From positions 3,782,001 to 3,846,000 of the forward strand of contig JAZGUH010000116.1 in NCBI GenBank assembly GCA_037893225.1: a stretch of 64,000 nt of DNA, given 5' to 3'. The DNA is from Hippasteria phrygiana (lineage: Eukaryota; Echinodermata; Asteroidea; Valvatida; Goniasteridae). The position numbers and the translations under genes were made by a program. Below are positions 1 through 12,300 of the stretch, piece after piece; within the stretch, counting starts at the first letter, position 1; every line of letters begins with the position of its first letter. The notes beneath the pieces were generated by a model. The model was not told where the DNA came from, searched no databases, and worked only from the letters and a program-made list of their open reading frames with translations.

Positions 1-234
1 TGGGATATTGACCAAATCCAGCAATTTTCACACGTATGGGTAGCTTAGATTTAGCGCAACATTTTGAGACCATCGCCAGCTTCACAGCGTTAGAACTCTT
101 CGAGAAAATTCAAACCTCGCAACAAATTTCTTCCCGTGAACTCTGTGTGCGTTCTCCCGTTTACTGCATTGTGGCTGCTTAACGTTTGCCAAATTTTAAG
201 ATGAACGCCCCTCCTTTCCCTGTTCATAATTGAA
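1..234 (+). repeat. Reference monomer (phase used for all coordinates)
   Basis: First complete 234-bp monomer, starting at TGGGATATTG and ending TCATAATTGAA. The main diagnostic sites, counted from the monomer start, are: 4 (G or T); 7 and 10 (A/T and G/T in TATATTGACC, TATTTTGACC, TATTTACC); 19 (CC or CA); 22-31 (CAATTTTCAC, TAATTTTCAC, TAATGTTTAC, TAATATTAAC, TAATTTCCAC); about 50-53 (GATATAG, GATCTAG, GATTTAG, GATAGAG); about 66 (TTGAG or TTCAG); 95-97 (CTC, GTC, TTC); 102-108 (GAGAAAA, GAAAAAA, GGGAAAA, GAACAAA); 123-125 (ACA or ACT); about 134 (CCTGTG, CCCGTG, CCAGTG); 148-157; and 192-195 (AAAT, ACAT, ATAT). In the frame of the recurrent ATGGGTAGC the monomer normally has three stop codons (in GCTTAACG, AATTGAATG and TATTGACC). 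It is therefore not a protein repeat, although 234 is a multiple of three. Confidence 0.95.
98..112 (+). promoter_or_regulatory. Heat-shock-element-like motif, present once per monomer
   Basis: TTCGAGAAAATTC (99-111) is a perfect three-unit inverted array TTC-nn-GAA-nn-TTC, the established core binding pattern of heat shock factor (HSF) in eukaryotes. It lies 98 bases after each monomer start, for example 1733-1745 in a damaged form and 12948-12960 intact. By hand count about 205 of 273 monomers keep all three units (GAG or GGG versions). About 68 are damaged: GAAAAAA (about 52), GAACAAA (7), GAAAAGTC (3), GAGACAA (3), GAAAACTT (2) and GAAACATC (1). Whether HSF binds here is inference. Confidence 0.4.
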
Positions 235-410
235 TGGTATATTGACCAAATCCAGTACTTTTACACATATGGGTAGCTTAGATATAGCGCAACAATTTGA
301 GACCATCACCAGCTTCACAGCGTTAGAACTCTTCGAGAAAATTCAAACCTCGCAACAAATTTCTTCCTGTGAACTCTGTGTGCGTTCTTCCGTTTACTGC
401 ATTGTGACTG

Positions 411-433
411 CTTAACGTTTGCCATATTTTCAG
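411..433 (+). other. 3' splice-site-like sequence repeated in nearly every monomer
   Basis: CTTAAC (fits a YTNAY branch site) is followed by a pyrimidine-leaning stretch and TTTTCAG, with an ATG directly after. The A of the branch-like site is about 18 bases before the AG, a usual distance. It recurs at the same place in nearly every monomer. Monomer 1 and its copy at 5139 have TTTTAAG instead, and the 215-bp monomers have lost the branch and pyrimidine part. There is no evidence that the array is transcribed or spliced. Confidence 0.2.
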
Positions 434-2569
434 ATGAACGCCCCTCCTTTCCCTGTTCATCATTGAATGGGATATTGACCAAATCCAGTACTTTTCACAC
501 GTATGGGTAGCTTAGATCTAGCGCAACAATTTGAGACCATCGCCAGCTTCACAGCGTTAGAACTCTTCGAGAAAATTCAAACCTCGCAACTAATTTCTTC
601 CTGTGAACTCTGTGTGCGTTCTTCCGTTTACTGCATTGTGACTGCTTAACGTTTGCCAAATTTTCAGATGAACGCCTCGCCTTTCCCTTTTCTAATTGAA
701 TGGTATATTGACCAAATCAAGTAATGTTTACACTTATGGGTAGCTTAGATCTAGCGCAACAATTTGAGACCATCACCAGCTTCACAGCGTTAGAATTCTT
801 CGAGAAAATTCAAACCTCGCAACAAATTTCTTCCTGTGAACTCTGTGTGCGTTCTTCCGTTTACTGCATTGTGACTGCTTAACGTTTGCCACATTTTCAG
901 ATGAACGCCCCTCCTTTCCCTGTTCATAATTGAATGGTATATTGACCAAATCCAGTAATTTTTACACGTATGGGTAGCTTAGATATAGCTCAACAATTTC
1001 AGACCATCGCCAGCTTCACAGCGTTAGAACTCTTCGAGAAAATTCAAACCTCGCAACAAATTTCTTCCTGTGAACTCTGTGTGCGTTCTTCCGATTCTGT
1101 ATTGTGACTGCTTAACGTTTGCCACATTTTCAGATGAACGCCCCTCCTTTCCCTGTTCATCATTGAATGGTATATTGACCAAATCCAGTAATTTTCACAC
1201 GTATGGGTAGCTTAGATCTAGCGCAACAATTTCAGACCATCGCCAGCTTCACAGCGTTAGAACTCTTCGAGAAAATTCAAACCTCGCAACTAATTTCTTC
1301 CTGTGAACTCTGTGTGCGTTCTTCCGTTTACTGCATTGTGACTGCTTAACGTTTGCCAAATTTTCAGATGAACGCCTCGCCTTTCCCTGTTCTAATTGAA
1401 TGGTATATTGACCAAATCAAGTAATGTTTACACTTATGGGTAGCTTAGATCTAGCGCAACAATTTGAGACCATCGCCAGCTTCACAGCGTTAGAAGTCTT
1501 CGAGAAAATTCAAACCTCGCACCTAATTTCTTCCCGTGAACTCTTTGTGCGTTCTCCCGTTTACTGCATTGTGACTGCTTAACGTTTGCCACATTTTCAG
1601 ATGAACGCCCCTCCTTTCCCTGTTCATAATTGAATGGGATATTGACCAAATCCAGCAATTTTCACACGTATGGGTAGCTTAGATCTAGCGCAACAATTCG
1701 AGACCATCGCCAGCTTCACAGCGTTAGAACTCTTCGAGAAAAGTCAAACCTCGCAACAAATTTCTTCCTGTGAACTCTGTGTGCGTTCTCCCGTTTACTG
1801 CATTGTGGCTGCTTAACGTTTGAAACATTTTCAGATGAACGCCCCTCCTTTCCCTGTTCATAATTGAATGGTATATTGACCAAATCCAGTAATTTTCACA
1901 CGTATGGGTAGCTTAGATCTATCGCAACAATTTGAGACCATCGCCAGCTTCACAGCGTTAGAACTCTTCGAGACAATTCAAACCTCGCAACTAATTTCTT
2001 CCTGTGAACTCTGTGTGCGTTCTTCTGTTTACTGCATTGTGACTGCTTAACGTTTGCCAAATTTTCAGATGAACGCCTCGCCTTTCCCTGTTCTAATTGA
2101 ATGGTATATTGACCAAATCAAGTAATGTTTACACTTATGGGTAGCTTAGATCTAGCGCAACAATTTGAGACCATCACCAGCTTCACAGCGTTAGAACTCT
2201 TCGAGAAAATTCAAACCTCGCAACAAATTTCTTCCTGTGAACTCTGTGTGCGTTCTTCCGTTTACTGCATTGTGACTGCTTAACGTTTGCCACATTTTCA
2301 GATGAACGCCCCTCCTTTCCCTGTTCATAATTGAATGGTATATTGACCAAATCCAGTAATTTTTACACGTATGGGTAGCTTAGATATAGCTCAACAATTT
2401 CAGACCATCGCCAGCTTCACAGCGTTAGAACTCTTCGAGAAAATTCAAACCTCGCAACAAATGTCTTCCAGTGAACTCTGTGTGCGTTCTCCCGTTTACT
2501 GTATTGTAACTGTTTAACGTTTGCCACATTTTCAGATGAACGCCCTTCCTTTCCCTGTTCATGATTGAA

Positions 2570-5138
2570 TGGGATATTGACCAAATCCAGCAATTTTCAC
2601 ACGTATGGGTAGCTTAGATTTAGCGCAACATTTTGAGACCATCGCCAGCTTCACAGCGTTAGAACTCTTCGAGAAAATTCAAACCTCGCAACAAATTTCT
2701 TCCCGTGAACTCTGTGTGCGTTCTCCCGTTTACTGCATTGTGGCTGCTTAACGTTTGCCAAATTTTCAGATGAACGCCCCTCCTTTCCCTGTTCATAATT
2801 GAATGGTATATTGACCAAATCCAGTACTTTTACACATATGGGTAGCTTAGATATAGCGCAACAATTTGAGACCATCACCAGCTTCACAGCGTTAGAACTC
2901 TTCGAGAAAATTCAAACCTCGCAACAAATTTCTTCCTGTGAACTCTGTGTGCGTTCTTCCGTTTACTGCATTGTGACTGCTTAACGTTTGCCACATTTTC
3001 AGATGAACGCCCCTCCTTTCCCTGTTCATAATTGAATGGTATATTGACCAAATCCAGTAATTTTTACACGTATGGGTAGCTTAGATATAGCGCAACAATT
3101 TCAGACCATCGCCAGCTTCACAGCGTTAGAACTCTTCGAGAAAATTCAAACCTCGCAACAAATTTCTTCCTGTGAACTCTGTGTGCGTTCTTCCGATTCT
3201 GTATTGTGACTGCTTAACGTTTGCCATATTTTCAGATGAACGCCCCTCCTTTCCCTGTTCATCATTGAATGGGATATTGACCAAATCCAGTACTTTTCAC
3301 ACGTATGGGTAGCTTAGATCTAGCGCAACAATTTGAGACCATCGCCAGCTTCACAGCGTTAGAACTCTTCGAGAAAATTCAAACCTCGCAACTAATTTCT
3401 TCCTGTGAACTCTGTGTGCGTTCTTCCGTTTACTGCATTGTGACTGCTTAACGTTTGCCAAATTTTCAGATGAACGCCTCGCCTTTCCCTTTTCTAATTG
3501 AATGGTATATTGACCAAATCAAGTAATGTTTACACTTATGGGTAGCTTAGATCTAGCGCAACAATTTGAGACCATCACCAGCTTCACAGCGTTAGAATTC
3601 TTCGAGAAAATTCAAACCTCGCAACAAATTTCTTCCTGTGAACTCTGTGTGCGTTCTTCCGTTTACTGCATTGTGACTGCTTAACGTTTGCCACATTTTC
3701 AGATGAACGCCCCTCCTTTCCCTGTTCATAATTGAATGGTATATTGACCAAATCCAGTAATTTTTACACGTATGGGTAGCTTAGATATAGCTCAACAATT
3801 TCAGACCATCGCCAGCTTCACAGCGTTAGAACTCTTCGAGAAAATTCAAACCTCGCAACAAATTTCTTCCTGTGAACTCTGTGTGCGTTCTTCCGATTCT
3901 GTATTGTGACTGCTTAACGTTTGCCACATTTTCAGATGAACGCCCCTCCTTTCCCTGTTCATCATTGAATGGTATATTGACCAAATCCAGTAATTTTCAC
4001 ACGTATGGGTAGCTTAGATCTAGCGCAACAATTTCAGACCATCGCCAGCTTCACAGCGTTAGAACTCTTCGAGAAAATTCAAACCTCGCAACAAATTTCT
4101 TCCCGTGAACTCTGTGTGCGTTCTCCCGTTTACTGCATTGTGGCTGCTTAACGTTTGCCAAATTTTCAGATGAACGCCCCTCCTTTCCCTGTTCATAATT
4201 GAATGGGATATTGACCAAATCCAGTAATTTTCACACGTACGGGTAGCTTAGATATAGCGCAACAATTTCAGACCATCGCCAGCTTCACAGCGTTAGAACT
4301 CTTCGAGAAAATTCAAACCTCGCAACAAATTTCTTCCTGTGAACTCTGTGTGCGTTCTTCCGATTATGTATTGTGACTGCTTAACGTTTGCCATATTTTC
4401 AGATGAACGCCCCTCCTTTCCCTGTTCATCATTGAATGGGATATTGACCAAATCCAGTAATTTTCACACGTATGGGTAGCTTAGATCTAGCGCAACAATT
4501 TGAGACCATCGCCAGCTTCACAGCGTTAGAACTCTTCGAGAAAATTCAAACCTCGCACCTAATTTCTTCCCGTGAACTCTGTGTGCGTTCTCCCGTTTAC
4601 TGCATTGTGACTGCTTAACGTTTGCCACATTTTCAGATGAACGCCCCTCCTTTCCCTGTTCATAATTGAATGGGATATTGACCAAATCCAGCAATTTTCA
4701 CACGTATGGGTAGCTTAGATCTAGCGCAACAATTTGAGACCATCGCCAGCTTCACAGCGTTAGAACTCTTCGAGAAAATTCAAACCTCGCAACAAATTTC
4801 TTCCCGTGAACTCTGTGTGCGTTCTCCCGTTTACTGCATTGTGGCTGCTTAACGTTTGCCATATTTTCAGATGAACGCCCCTCCTTTCCCTGTTCATAAT
4901 TGAATGGTATATTGACCAAATCCAGTAATTTTTACACGTATGGGTAGCTTAGATATAGCTCAACAATTTCAGACCATCGCCAGCTTCACAGCGTTAGAAC
5001 TCTTCGAGAAAATTCAAACCTCGCAACAAATGTCTTCCAGTGAACTCTGTGTGCGTTCTCCCGTTTACTGTATTGTAACTGTTTAACGTTTGCCACATTT
5101 TCAGATGAACGCCCTTCCTTTCCCTGTTCATGATTGAA
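2570..5138 (+). repeat. 11-monomer higher-order repeat, copy 2, internally rearranged
   Basis: This unit is 2569 bp like its neighbour, and its first two and last monomers match those of copy 1. The middle differs. A GATTCTG-type 233-bp monomer is inserted at 3037, the copy 1 monomers 468-1167 are shifted to 3270-3969, and the monomers at 3970, 4204, 4437 and 4671 replace those at 1168-2335 of copy 1. The unit still contains exactly five 233-bp monomers (2804, 3037, 3270, 3737, 4204), so the total length is preserved although the order is not. Confidence 0.85.
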
Positions 5139-7706
5139 TGGGATATTGACCAAATCCAGCAATTTTCACACGTATGGGTAGCTTAGATTTAGCGCAACAT
5201 TTTGAGACCATCGCCAGCTTCACAGCGTTAGAACTCTTCGAGAAAATTCAAACCTCGCAACAAATTTCTTCCCGTGAACTCTGTGTGCGTTCTCCCGTTT
5301 ACTGCATTGTGGCTGCTTAACGTTTGCCAAATTTTAAGATGAACGCCCCTCCTTTCCCTGTTCATAATTGAATGGTATATTGACCAAATCCAGTACTTTT
5401 ACACATATGGGTAGCTTAGATATAGCGCAACAATTTGAGACCATCACCAGCTTCACAGCGTTAGAACTCTTCGAGAAAATTCAAACCTCGCAACAAATTT
5501 CTTCCTGTGAACTCTGTGTGCGTTCTTCCGTTTACTGCATTGTGACTGCTTAACGTTTGCCATATTTTCAGATGAACGCCCCTCCTTTCCCTGTTCATCA
5601 TTGAATGGGATATTGACCAAATCCAGTACTTTTCACACGTATGGGTAGCTTAGATCTAGCGCAACAATTTGAGACCATCGCCAGCTTCACAGCGTTAGAA
5701 CTCTTCGAGAAAATTCAAACCTCGCAACTAATTTCTTCCTGTGAACTCTGTGTGCGTTCTTCCGTTTACTGCATTGTGACTGCTTAACGTTTGCCAAATT
5801 TTCAGATGAACGCCTCGCCTTTCCCTTTTCTAATTGAATGGTATATTGACCAAATCAAGTAATGTTTACACTTATGGGTAGCTTAGATCTAGCGCAACAA
5901 TTTGAGACCATCACCAGCTTCACAGCGTTAGAATTCTTCGAGAAAATTCAAACCTCGCAACAAATTTCTTCCTGTGAACTCTGTGTGCGTTCTTCCGTTT
6001 ACTGCATTGTGACTGCTTAACGTTTGCCACATTTTCAGATGAACGCCCCTCCTTTCCCTGTTCATAATTGAATGGTATATTGACCAAATCCAGTAATTTT
6101 TACACGTATGGGTAGCTTAGATATAGCTCAACAATTTCAGACCATCGCCAGCTTCACAGCGTTAGAACTCTTCGAGAAAATTCAAACCTCGCAACAAATT
6201 TCTTCCTGTGAACTCTGTGTGCGTTCTTCCGATTCTGTATTGTGACTGCTTAACGTTTGCCACATTTTCAGATGAACGCCCCTCCTTTCCCTGTTCATCA
6301 TTGAATGGTATATTGACCAAATCCAGTAATTTTCACACGTATGGGTAGCTTAGATCTAGCGCAACAATTTCAGACCATCGCCAGCTTCACAGCGTTAGAA
6401 CTCTTCGAGAAAATTCAAACCTCGCAACTAATTTCTTCCTGTGAACTCTGTGTGCGTTCTTCCGTTTACTGCATTGTGACTGCTTAACGTTTGCCAAATT
6501 TTCAGATGAACGCCTCGCCTTTCCCTGTTCTAATTGAATGGTATATTGACCAAATCAAGTAATGTTTACACTTATGGGTAGCTTAGATCTAGCGCAACAA
6601 TTTGAGACCATCGCCAGCTTCACAGCGTTAGAAGTCTTCGAGAAAATTCAAACCTCGCACCTAATTTCTTCCCGTGAACTCTTTGTGCGTTCTCCCGTTT
6701 ACTGCATTGTGACTGCTTAACGTTTGCCACATTTTCAGATGAACGCCCCTCCTTTCCCTGTTCATAATTGAATGGGATATTGACCAAATCCAGCAATTTT
6801 CACACGTATGGGTAGCTTAGATCTAGCGCAACAATTCGAGACCATCGCCAGCTTCACAGCGTTAGAACTCTTCGAGAAAAGTCAAACCTCGCAACAAATT
6901 TCTTCCTGTGAACTCTGTGTGCGTTCTCCCGTTTACTGCATTGTGGCTGCTTAACGTTTGAAACATTTTCAGATGAACGCCCCTCCTTTCCCTGTTCATA
7001 ATTGAATGGTATATTGACCAAATCCAGTAATTTTCACACGTATGGGTAGCTTAGATCTATCGCAACAATTTGAGACCATCGCCAGCTTCACAGCGTTAGA
7101 ACTCTTCGAGACAATTCAAACCTCGCAACTAATTTCTTCCTGTGAACTCTGTGTGCGTTCTTCTGTTTACTGCATTGTGACTGCTTAACGTTTGCCAAAT
7201 TTTCAGATGAACGCCTCGCCTTTCCCTGTTCTAATTGAATGGTATATTGACCAAATCAAGTAATGTTTACACTTATGGGTAGCTTAGATCTAGCGCAACA
7301 ATTTGAGACCATCACCAGCTTCACAGCGTTAGAACTCTTCGAGAAAATTCAAACCTCGCAACAAATTTCTTCCTGTGAACTCTGTGTGCGTTCTTCCGTT
7401 TACTGCATTGTGACTGCTTAACGTTTGCCACATTTTCAGATGAACGCCCCTCCTTTCCCTGTTCATAATTGAATGGTATATTGACCAAATCCAGTAATTT
7501 TTACACGTATGGGTAGCTTAGATATAGCTCAACAATTTCAGACCATCGCCAGCTTCACAGCGTTAGAACTCTTCGAGAAAATTCAAACCTCGCAACAAAT
7601 TTCTTCCTGTGAACTCTGTGTGCGTTCTTCCGATTCTGTATTGTGACTGCTTAACGTTTGCCATATTTTCAGATGAACGCCCCTCCTTTCCCTGTTCATC
7701 ATTGAA
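5139..7706 (+). repeat. 11-monomer higher-order repeat, copy 3
   Basis: Monomers start at 5139, 5373, 5606, 5839, 6073, 6306, 6539, 6773, 7007, 7240 and 7474. The first ten match 1-2335, including the rare TTTTAAG that copy 2 lacks. The eleventh (7474-7706) is instead a 233-bp CCGATTCTG type with a CATCATTG end. The unit therefore exits the 11-mer pattern here and leads into the 16-mer block. Confidence 0.88.
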
Positions 7707-9344
7707 TGGTATATTGACCAAATCCAGTAATTTTCACACGTATGGGTAGCTTAGATATAGCGCAACAATTTGAGACCATCGCCAGCTTCACAGCGTTAGA
7801 ACTCTTCGAACAAATTCAAACCTCGCAACTAATTTCTTCCCGTGAACTCTGTGTCCGTTCTCCCGTTTACTGCATTGTGACTGCTTAACGTTTGCCACAT
7901 TTTCAGATGAACGCCCCTCCTTTCCCTGTTCATAATTGAATGGGATATTGACCAAATCCAGTAATTTTCACACGTATGGGTAGCTTAGATCTAGCGCAAC
8001 AATTTGAGACCATAGCCAGCTTCACAGCGTTAGAACTCTTCGAGAAAATTCAAACCTCGCAACAAATTTCTTCCTGTGAACTCTGTGTGCGTTCTCCCGT
8101 TTACTGCATTGTGGCTGCTTAACGTTTGCCACATTTTCAGATGAACGCCCCTCCTTTCCCTGTTCATAATTGAATGGGATATTGACCAAATCCAGTAATT
8201 TTCACACGTATGGGTAGCTTAGATATAGCGCAACAATTTCAGACCATCGCCAGCTTCACAGCGTTAGAACTCTTCGGGAAAATTCAAACCTCCCAACAAA
8301 TTTCTTCCTGTGAACTCTGTGTGCGTTCTTCCGTTTACTGTATTGTGACTGCTTAACGTTTGCCATATTTTCAGATGAACGCCCCTCCTTTCCCTGTTCA
8401 TAATTGAATGGGATATTGACCAAATCCAGTAATTTTCACACTTATGGGTAGCTTAGATCTAGCGCAACAATTTCAGACCATCGCCAGCTTCACAGCGTTA
8501 GAACTCTTCGAAAAAATTCAAACCTCGCAACTAATTTCTTCCCGTGAACTCTGTTTCCGTTCTCCCGTTTACTGCATTGTGACTGCTTAACGTTTGCCAC
8601 ATTTTCAGATGAACGCCCCTCCTTTCCCTGTTCATAATTGAATGGGATATTGACCAAATCCAGTAATTTTCACACGTATGGGTAGCTTAGATATAGCGCA
8701 ACAATTTCAGACCATCGCCAGCTTCACAGCGTTAGAACTCTTCGAGAAAATTCAAACCTCGCAACAAATTTCTTCCTGTGAACTCTGTGTGCGTTCTTCC
8801 GTTTACTGCATTGTGACTGCTTAACGTTTGCCAAATTTTCAGATGAACGCCTCTCCTTTCCCTGTTCATAATTGAATGGGATATTGACCAAATCCAGTAA
8901 TTTTCACACGTATGGGTAGCTTAGATATAGCGCAACAATTTCAGACCATCGCCAGCTTCACAGCGTTAGAACTCTTCGGGAAAATTCAAACCTCCCAACA
9001 AATTTCTTCCTGTGAACTCTGTGTGCGTTCTTCCGTTTACTGTATTGTGACTGCTTAACGTTTGCCATATTTTCAGATGAACGCCCCTCCTTTCCCTGTT
9101 CATAATTGAATGGGATATTGACCAAATCCAGTAATTTTCACACTTATGGGTAGCTTAGATCTAGCGCAACAATTTCAGACCATCGCCAGCTTCACAGCGT
9201 TAGAACTCTTCGAAAAAATTCAAACCTCGCAACTAATTTCTTCCCGTGAACTCTGTTTCCGTTCTCCCGTTTACTGCATTGTGACTGCTTAACGTTTGCC
9301 ACATTTTCAGATGAACGCCCCTCCTTTCCCTGTTCATAATTGAA
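5606..9344 (+). repeat. 16-monomer duplicated unit, copy A (3739 bp)
   Basis: Sixteen monomers from 5606 to 9344 recur at a fixed offset of 3739 bp. Diagnostic pairs are TTCCCTTTTCTAATTG at about 5821 and 9560, GAATTCTTCG at about 5931 and 9670, GACAATTC at 7107-7119 and 10846-10858, and TTCGAACAAATTC at 7805-7817 and 11544-11556. The right end holds an internal 702-bp duplication (8175-8876 against 8877 onward), marked by TTCGGGAAAATTC with CCTCCCAAC. Confidence 0.88.
8175..9344 (+). repeat. 3-monomer local duplication (702 bp)
   Basis: Monomers at 8175 and 8409 are repeated at 8877 and 9111, separated by the monomer at 8643. The CGGGAA plus CCTCCCAACAA pairing and the following CACTTATGGG / GATCTAG / CGAAAA / GTTTCCG monomer make the match clear. 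Copy B of the 16-mer has only one such pair (11914 and 12148), so the 702-bp step is either an expansion in copy A or a contraction in copy B. Confidence 0.85.
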
Positions 9345-12300
9345 TGGGATATTGACCAAATCCAGTAATTTTCACACGTATGGGTAGCTTAGATATAGCG
9401 CAACAATTTCAGACCATCGCCAGCTTCACAGCGTTAGAACTCTTCGAGAAAATTCAAACCTCGCAACTAATTTCTTCCTGTGAACTCTGTGTGCGTTCTT
9501 CCGTTTACTGCATTGTGACTGCTTAACGTTTGCCAAATTTTCAGATGAACGCCTCGCCTTTCCCTTTTCTAATTGAATGGTATATTGACCAAATCAAGTA
9601 ATGTTTACACTTATGGGTAGCTTAGATCTAGCGCAACAATTTGAGACCATCACCAGCTTCACAGCGTTAGAATTCTTCGAGAAAATTCAAACCTCGCAAC
9701 AAATTTCTTCCTGTGAACTCTGTGTGCGTTCTTCCGTTTACTGCATTGTGACTGCTTAACGTTTGCCACATTTTCAGATGAACGCCCCTCCTTTCCCTGT
9801 TCATAATTGAATGGTATATTGACCAAATCCAGTAATTTTTACACGTATGGGTAGCTTAGATATAGCTCAACAATTTCAGACCATCGCCAGCTTCACAGCG
9901 TTAGAACTCTTCGAGAAAATTCAAACCTCGCAACAAATTTCTTCCTGTGAACTCTGTGTGCGTTCTTCCGATTCTGTATTGTGACTGCTTAACGTTTGCC
10001 ACATTTTCAGATGAACGCCCCTCCTTTCCCTGTTCATCATTGAATGGTATATTGACCAAATCCAGTAATTTTCACACGTATGGGTAGCTTAGATCTAGCG
10101 CAACAATTTCAGACCATCGCCAGCTTCACAGCGTTAGAACTCTTCGAGAAAATTCAAACCTCGCAACTAATTTCTTCCTGTGAACTCTGTGTGCGTTCTT
10201 CCGTTTACTGCATTGTGACTGCTTAACGTTTGCCAAATTTTCAGATGAACGCCTCGCCTTTCCCTGTTCTAATTGAATGGTATATTGACCAAATCAAGTA
10301 ATGTTTACACTTATGGGTAGCTTAGATCTAGCGCAACAATTTGAGACCATCGCCAGCTTCACAGCGTTAGAAGTCTTCGAGAAAATTCAAACCTCGCACC
10401 TAATTTCTTCCCGTGAACTCTTTGTGCGTTCTCCCGTTTACTGCATTGTGACTGCTTAACGTTTGCCACATTTTCAGATGAACGCCCCTCCTTTCCCTGT
10501 TCATAATTGAATGGGATATTGACCAAATCCAGCAATTTTCACACGTATGGGTAGCTTAGATCTAGCGCAACAATTCGAGACCATCGCCAGCTTCACAGCG
10601 TTAGAACTCTTCGAGAAAAGTCAAACCTCGCAACAAATTTCTTCCTGTGAACTCTGTGTGCGTTCTCCCGTTTACTGCATTGTGGCTGCTTAACGTTTGA
10701 AACATTTTCAGATGAACGCCCCTCCTTTCCCTGTTCATAATTGAATGGTATATTGACCAAATCCAGTAATTTTCACACGTATGGGTAGCTTAGATCTATC
10801 GCAACAATTTGAGACCATCGCCAGCTTCACAGCGTTAGAACTCTTCGAGACAATTCAAACCTCGCAACTAATTTCTTCCTGTGAACTCTGTGTGCGTTCT
10901 TCTGTTTACTGCATTGTGACTGCTTAACGTTTGCCAAATTTTCAGATGAACGCCTCGCCTTTCCCTGTTCTAATTGAATGGTATATTGACCAAATCAAGT
11001 AATGTTTACACTTATGGGTAGCTTAGATCTAGCGCAACAATTTGAGACCATCACCAGCTTCACAGCGTTAGAACTCTTCGAGAAAATTCAAACCTCGCAA
11101 CAAATTTCTTCCTGTGAACTCTGTGTGCGTTCTTCCGTTTACTGCATTGTGACTGCTTAACGTTTGCCACATTTTCAGATGAACGCCCCTCCTTTCCCTG
11201 TTCATAATTGAATGGTATATTGACCAAATCCAGTAATTTTTACACGTATGGGTAGCTTAGATATAGCTCAACAATTTCAGACCATCGCCAGCTTCACAGC
11301 GTTAGAACTCTTCGAGAAAATTCAAACCTCGCAACAAATTTCTTCCTGTGAACTCTGTGTGCGTTCTTCCGATTCTGTATTGTGACTGCTTAACGTTTGC
11401 CATATTTTCAGATGAACGCCCCTCCTTTCCCTGTTCATCATTGAATGGTATATTGACCAAATCCAGTAATTTTCACACGTATGGGTAGCTTAGATATAGC
11501 GCAACAATTTGAGACCATCGCCAGCTTCACAGCGTTAGAACTCTTCGAACAAATTCAAACCTCGCAACTAATTTCTTCCCGTGAACTCTGTGTCCGTTCT
11601 CCCGTTTACTGCATTGTGACTGCTTAACGTTTGCCACATTTTCAGATGAACGCCCCTCCTTTCCCTGTTCATAATTGAATGGGATATTGACCAAATCCAG
11701 TAATTTTCACACGTATGGGTAGCTTAGATCTAGCGCAACAATTTGAGACCATAGCCAGCTTCACAGCGTTAGAACTCTTCGAGAAAATTCAAACCTCGCA
11801 ACAAATTTCTTCCTGTGAACTCTGTGTGCGTTCTCCCGTTTACTGCATTGTGGCTGCTTAACGTTTGCCACATTTTCAGATGAACGCCCCTCCTTTCCCT
11901 GTTCATAATTGAATGGGATATTGACCAAATCCAGTAATTTTCACACGTATGGGTAGCTTAGATATAGCGCAACAATTTCAGACCATCGCCAGCTTCACAG
12001 CGTTAGAACTCTTCGGGAAAATTCAAACCTCCCAACAAATTTCTTCCTGTGAACTCTGTGTGCGTTCTTCCGTTTACTGTATTGTGACTGCTTAACGTTT
12101 GCCATATTTTCAGATGAACGCCCCTCCTTTCCCTGTTCATAATTGAATGGGATATTGACCAAATCCAGTAATTTTCACACTTATGGGTAGCTTAGATCTA
12201 GCGCAACAATTTCAGACCATCGCCAGCTTCACAGCGTTAGAACTCTTCGAAAAAATTCAAACCTCGCAACTAATTTCTTCCCGTGAACTCTGTTTCCGTT

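Larger units (their letters stand above)
1..2569 (+). repeat. 11-monomer higher-order repeat, copy 1
   Basis: Eleven monomers start at 1, 235, 468, 701, 935, 1168, 1401, 1635, 1869, 2102 and 2336. Five are 233 bp: the one at 235 lacks a base in the ACTTTTACAC region, those at 468, 1168 and 1869 end TTCTAATTG instead of TTCATAATTG, and the one at 935 has CCGATTCTGTATTG. The last monomer is marked by AAATGTCTTCCAGTG and CATGATTG. The block 1-2335 recurs, apparently unchanged, at 5139-7473. Confidence 0.9.

Noticed and set aside
38..110. tRNA-like internal promoter (A box TAGCTTAG, B box TTCGA about 50 bases later), suggesting a SINE origin
   Set aside because: The A-box match fails at its last positions and the B box matches only TTCGA. 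No cloverleaf, poly-A or target-site duplication is seen.
93..111. Dyad symmetry GAACTCTTCGAGAAAATTC, extended to GAATTC arms in some monomers (for example near 791)
   Set aside because: Only 3-6 bases pair at the ends. The symmetry is better explained by the TTC/GAA units of the heat-shock-element-like motif than by a hairpin.
98..115. CENP-B-box-like sequence
   Set aside because: TTCGAGAAAAT fits the first part of TTCGnnnnAnnCGGG, but the required CGGG is replaced by TCAA. That half is too degenerate to claim a CENP-B site.
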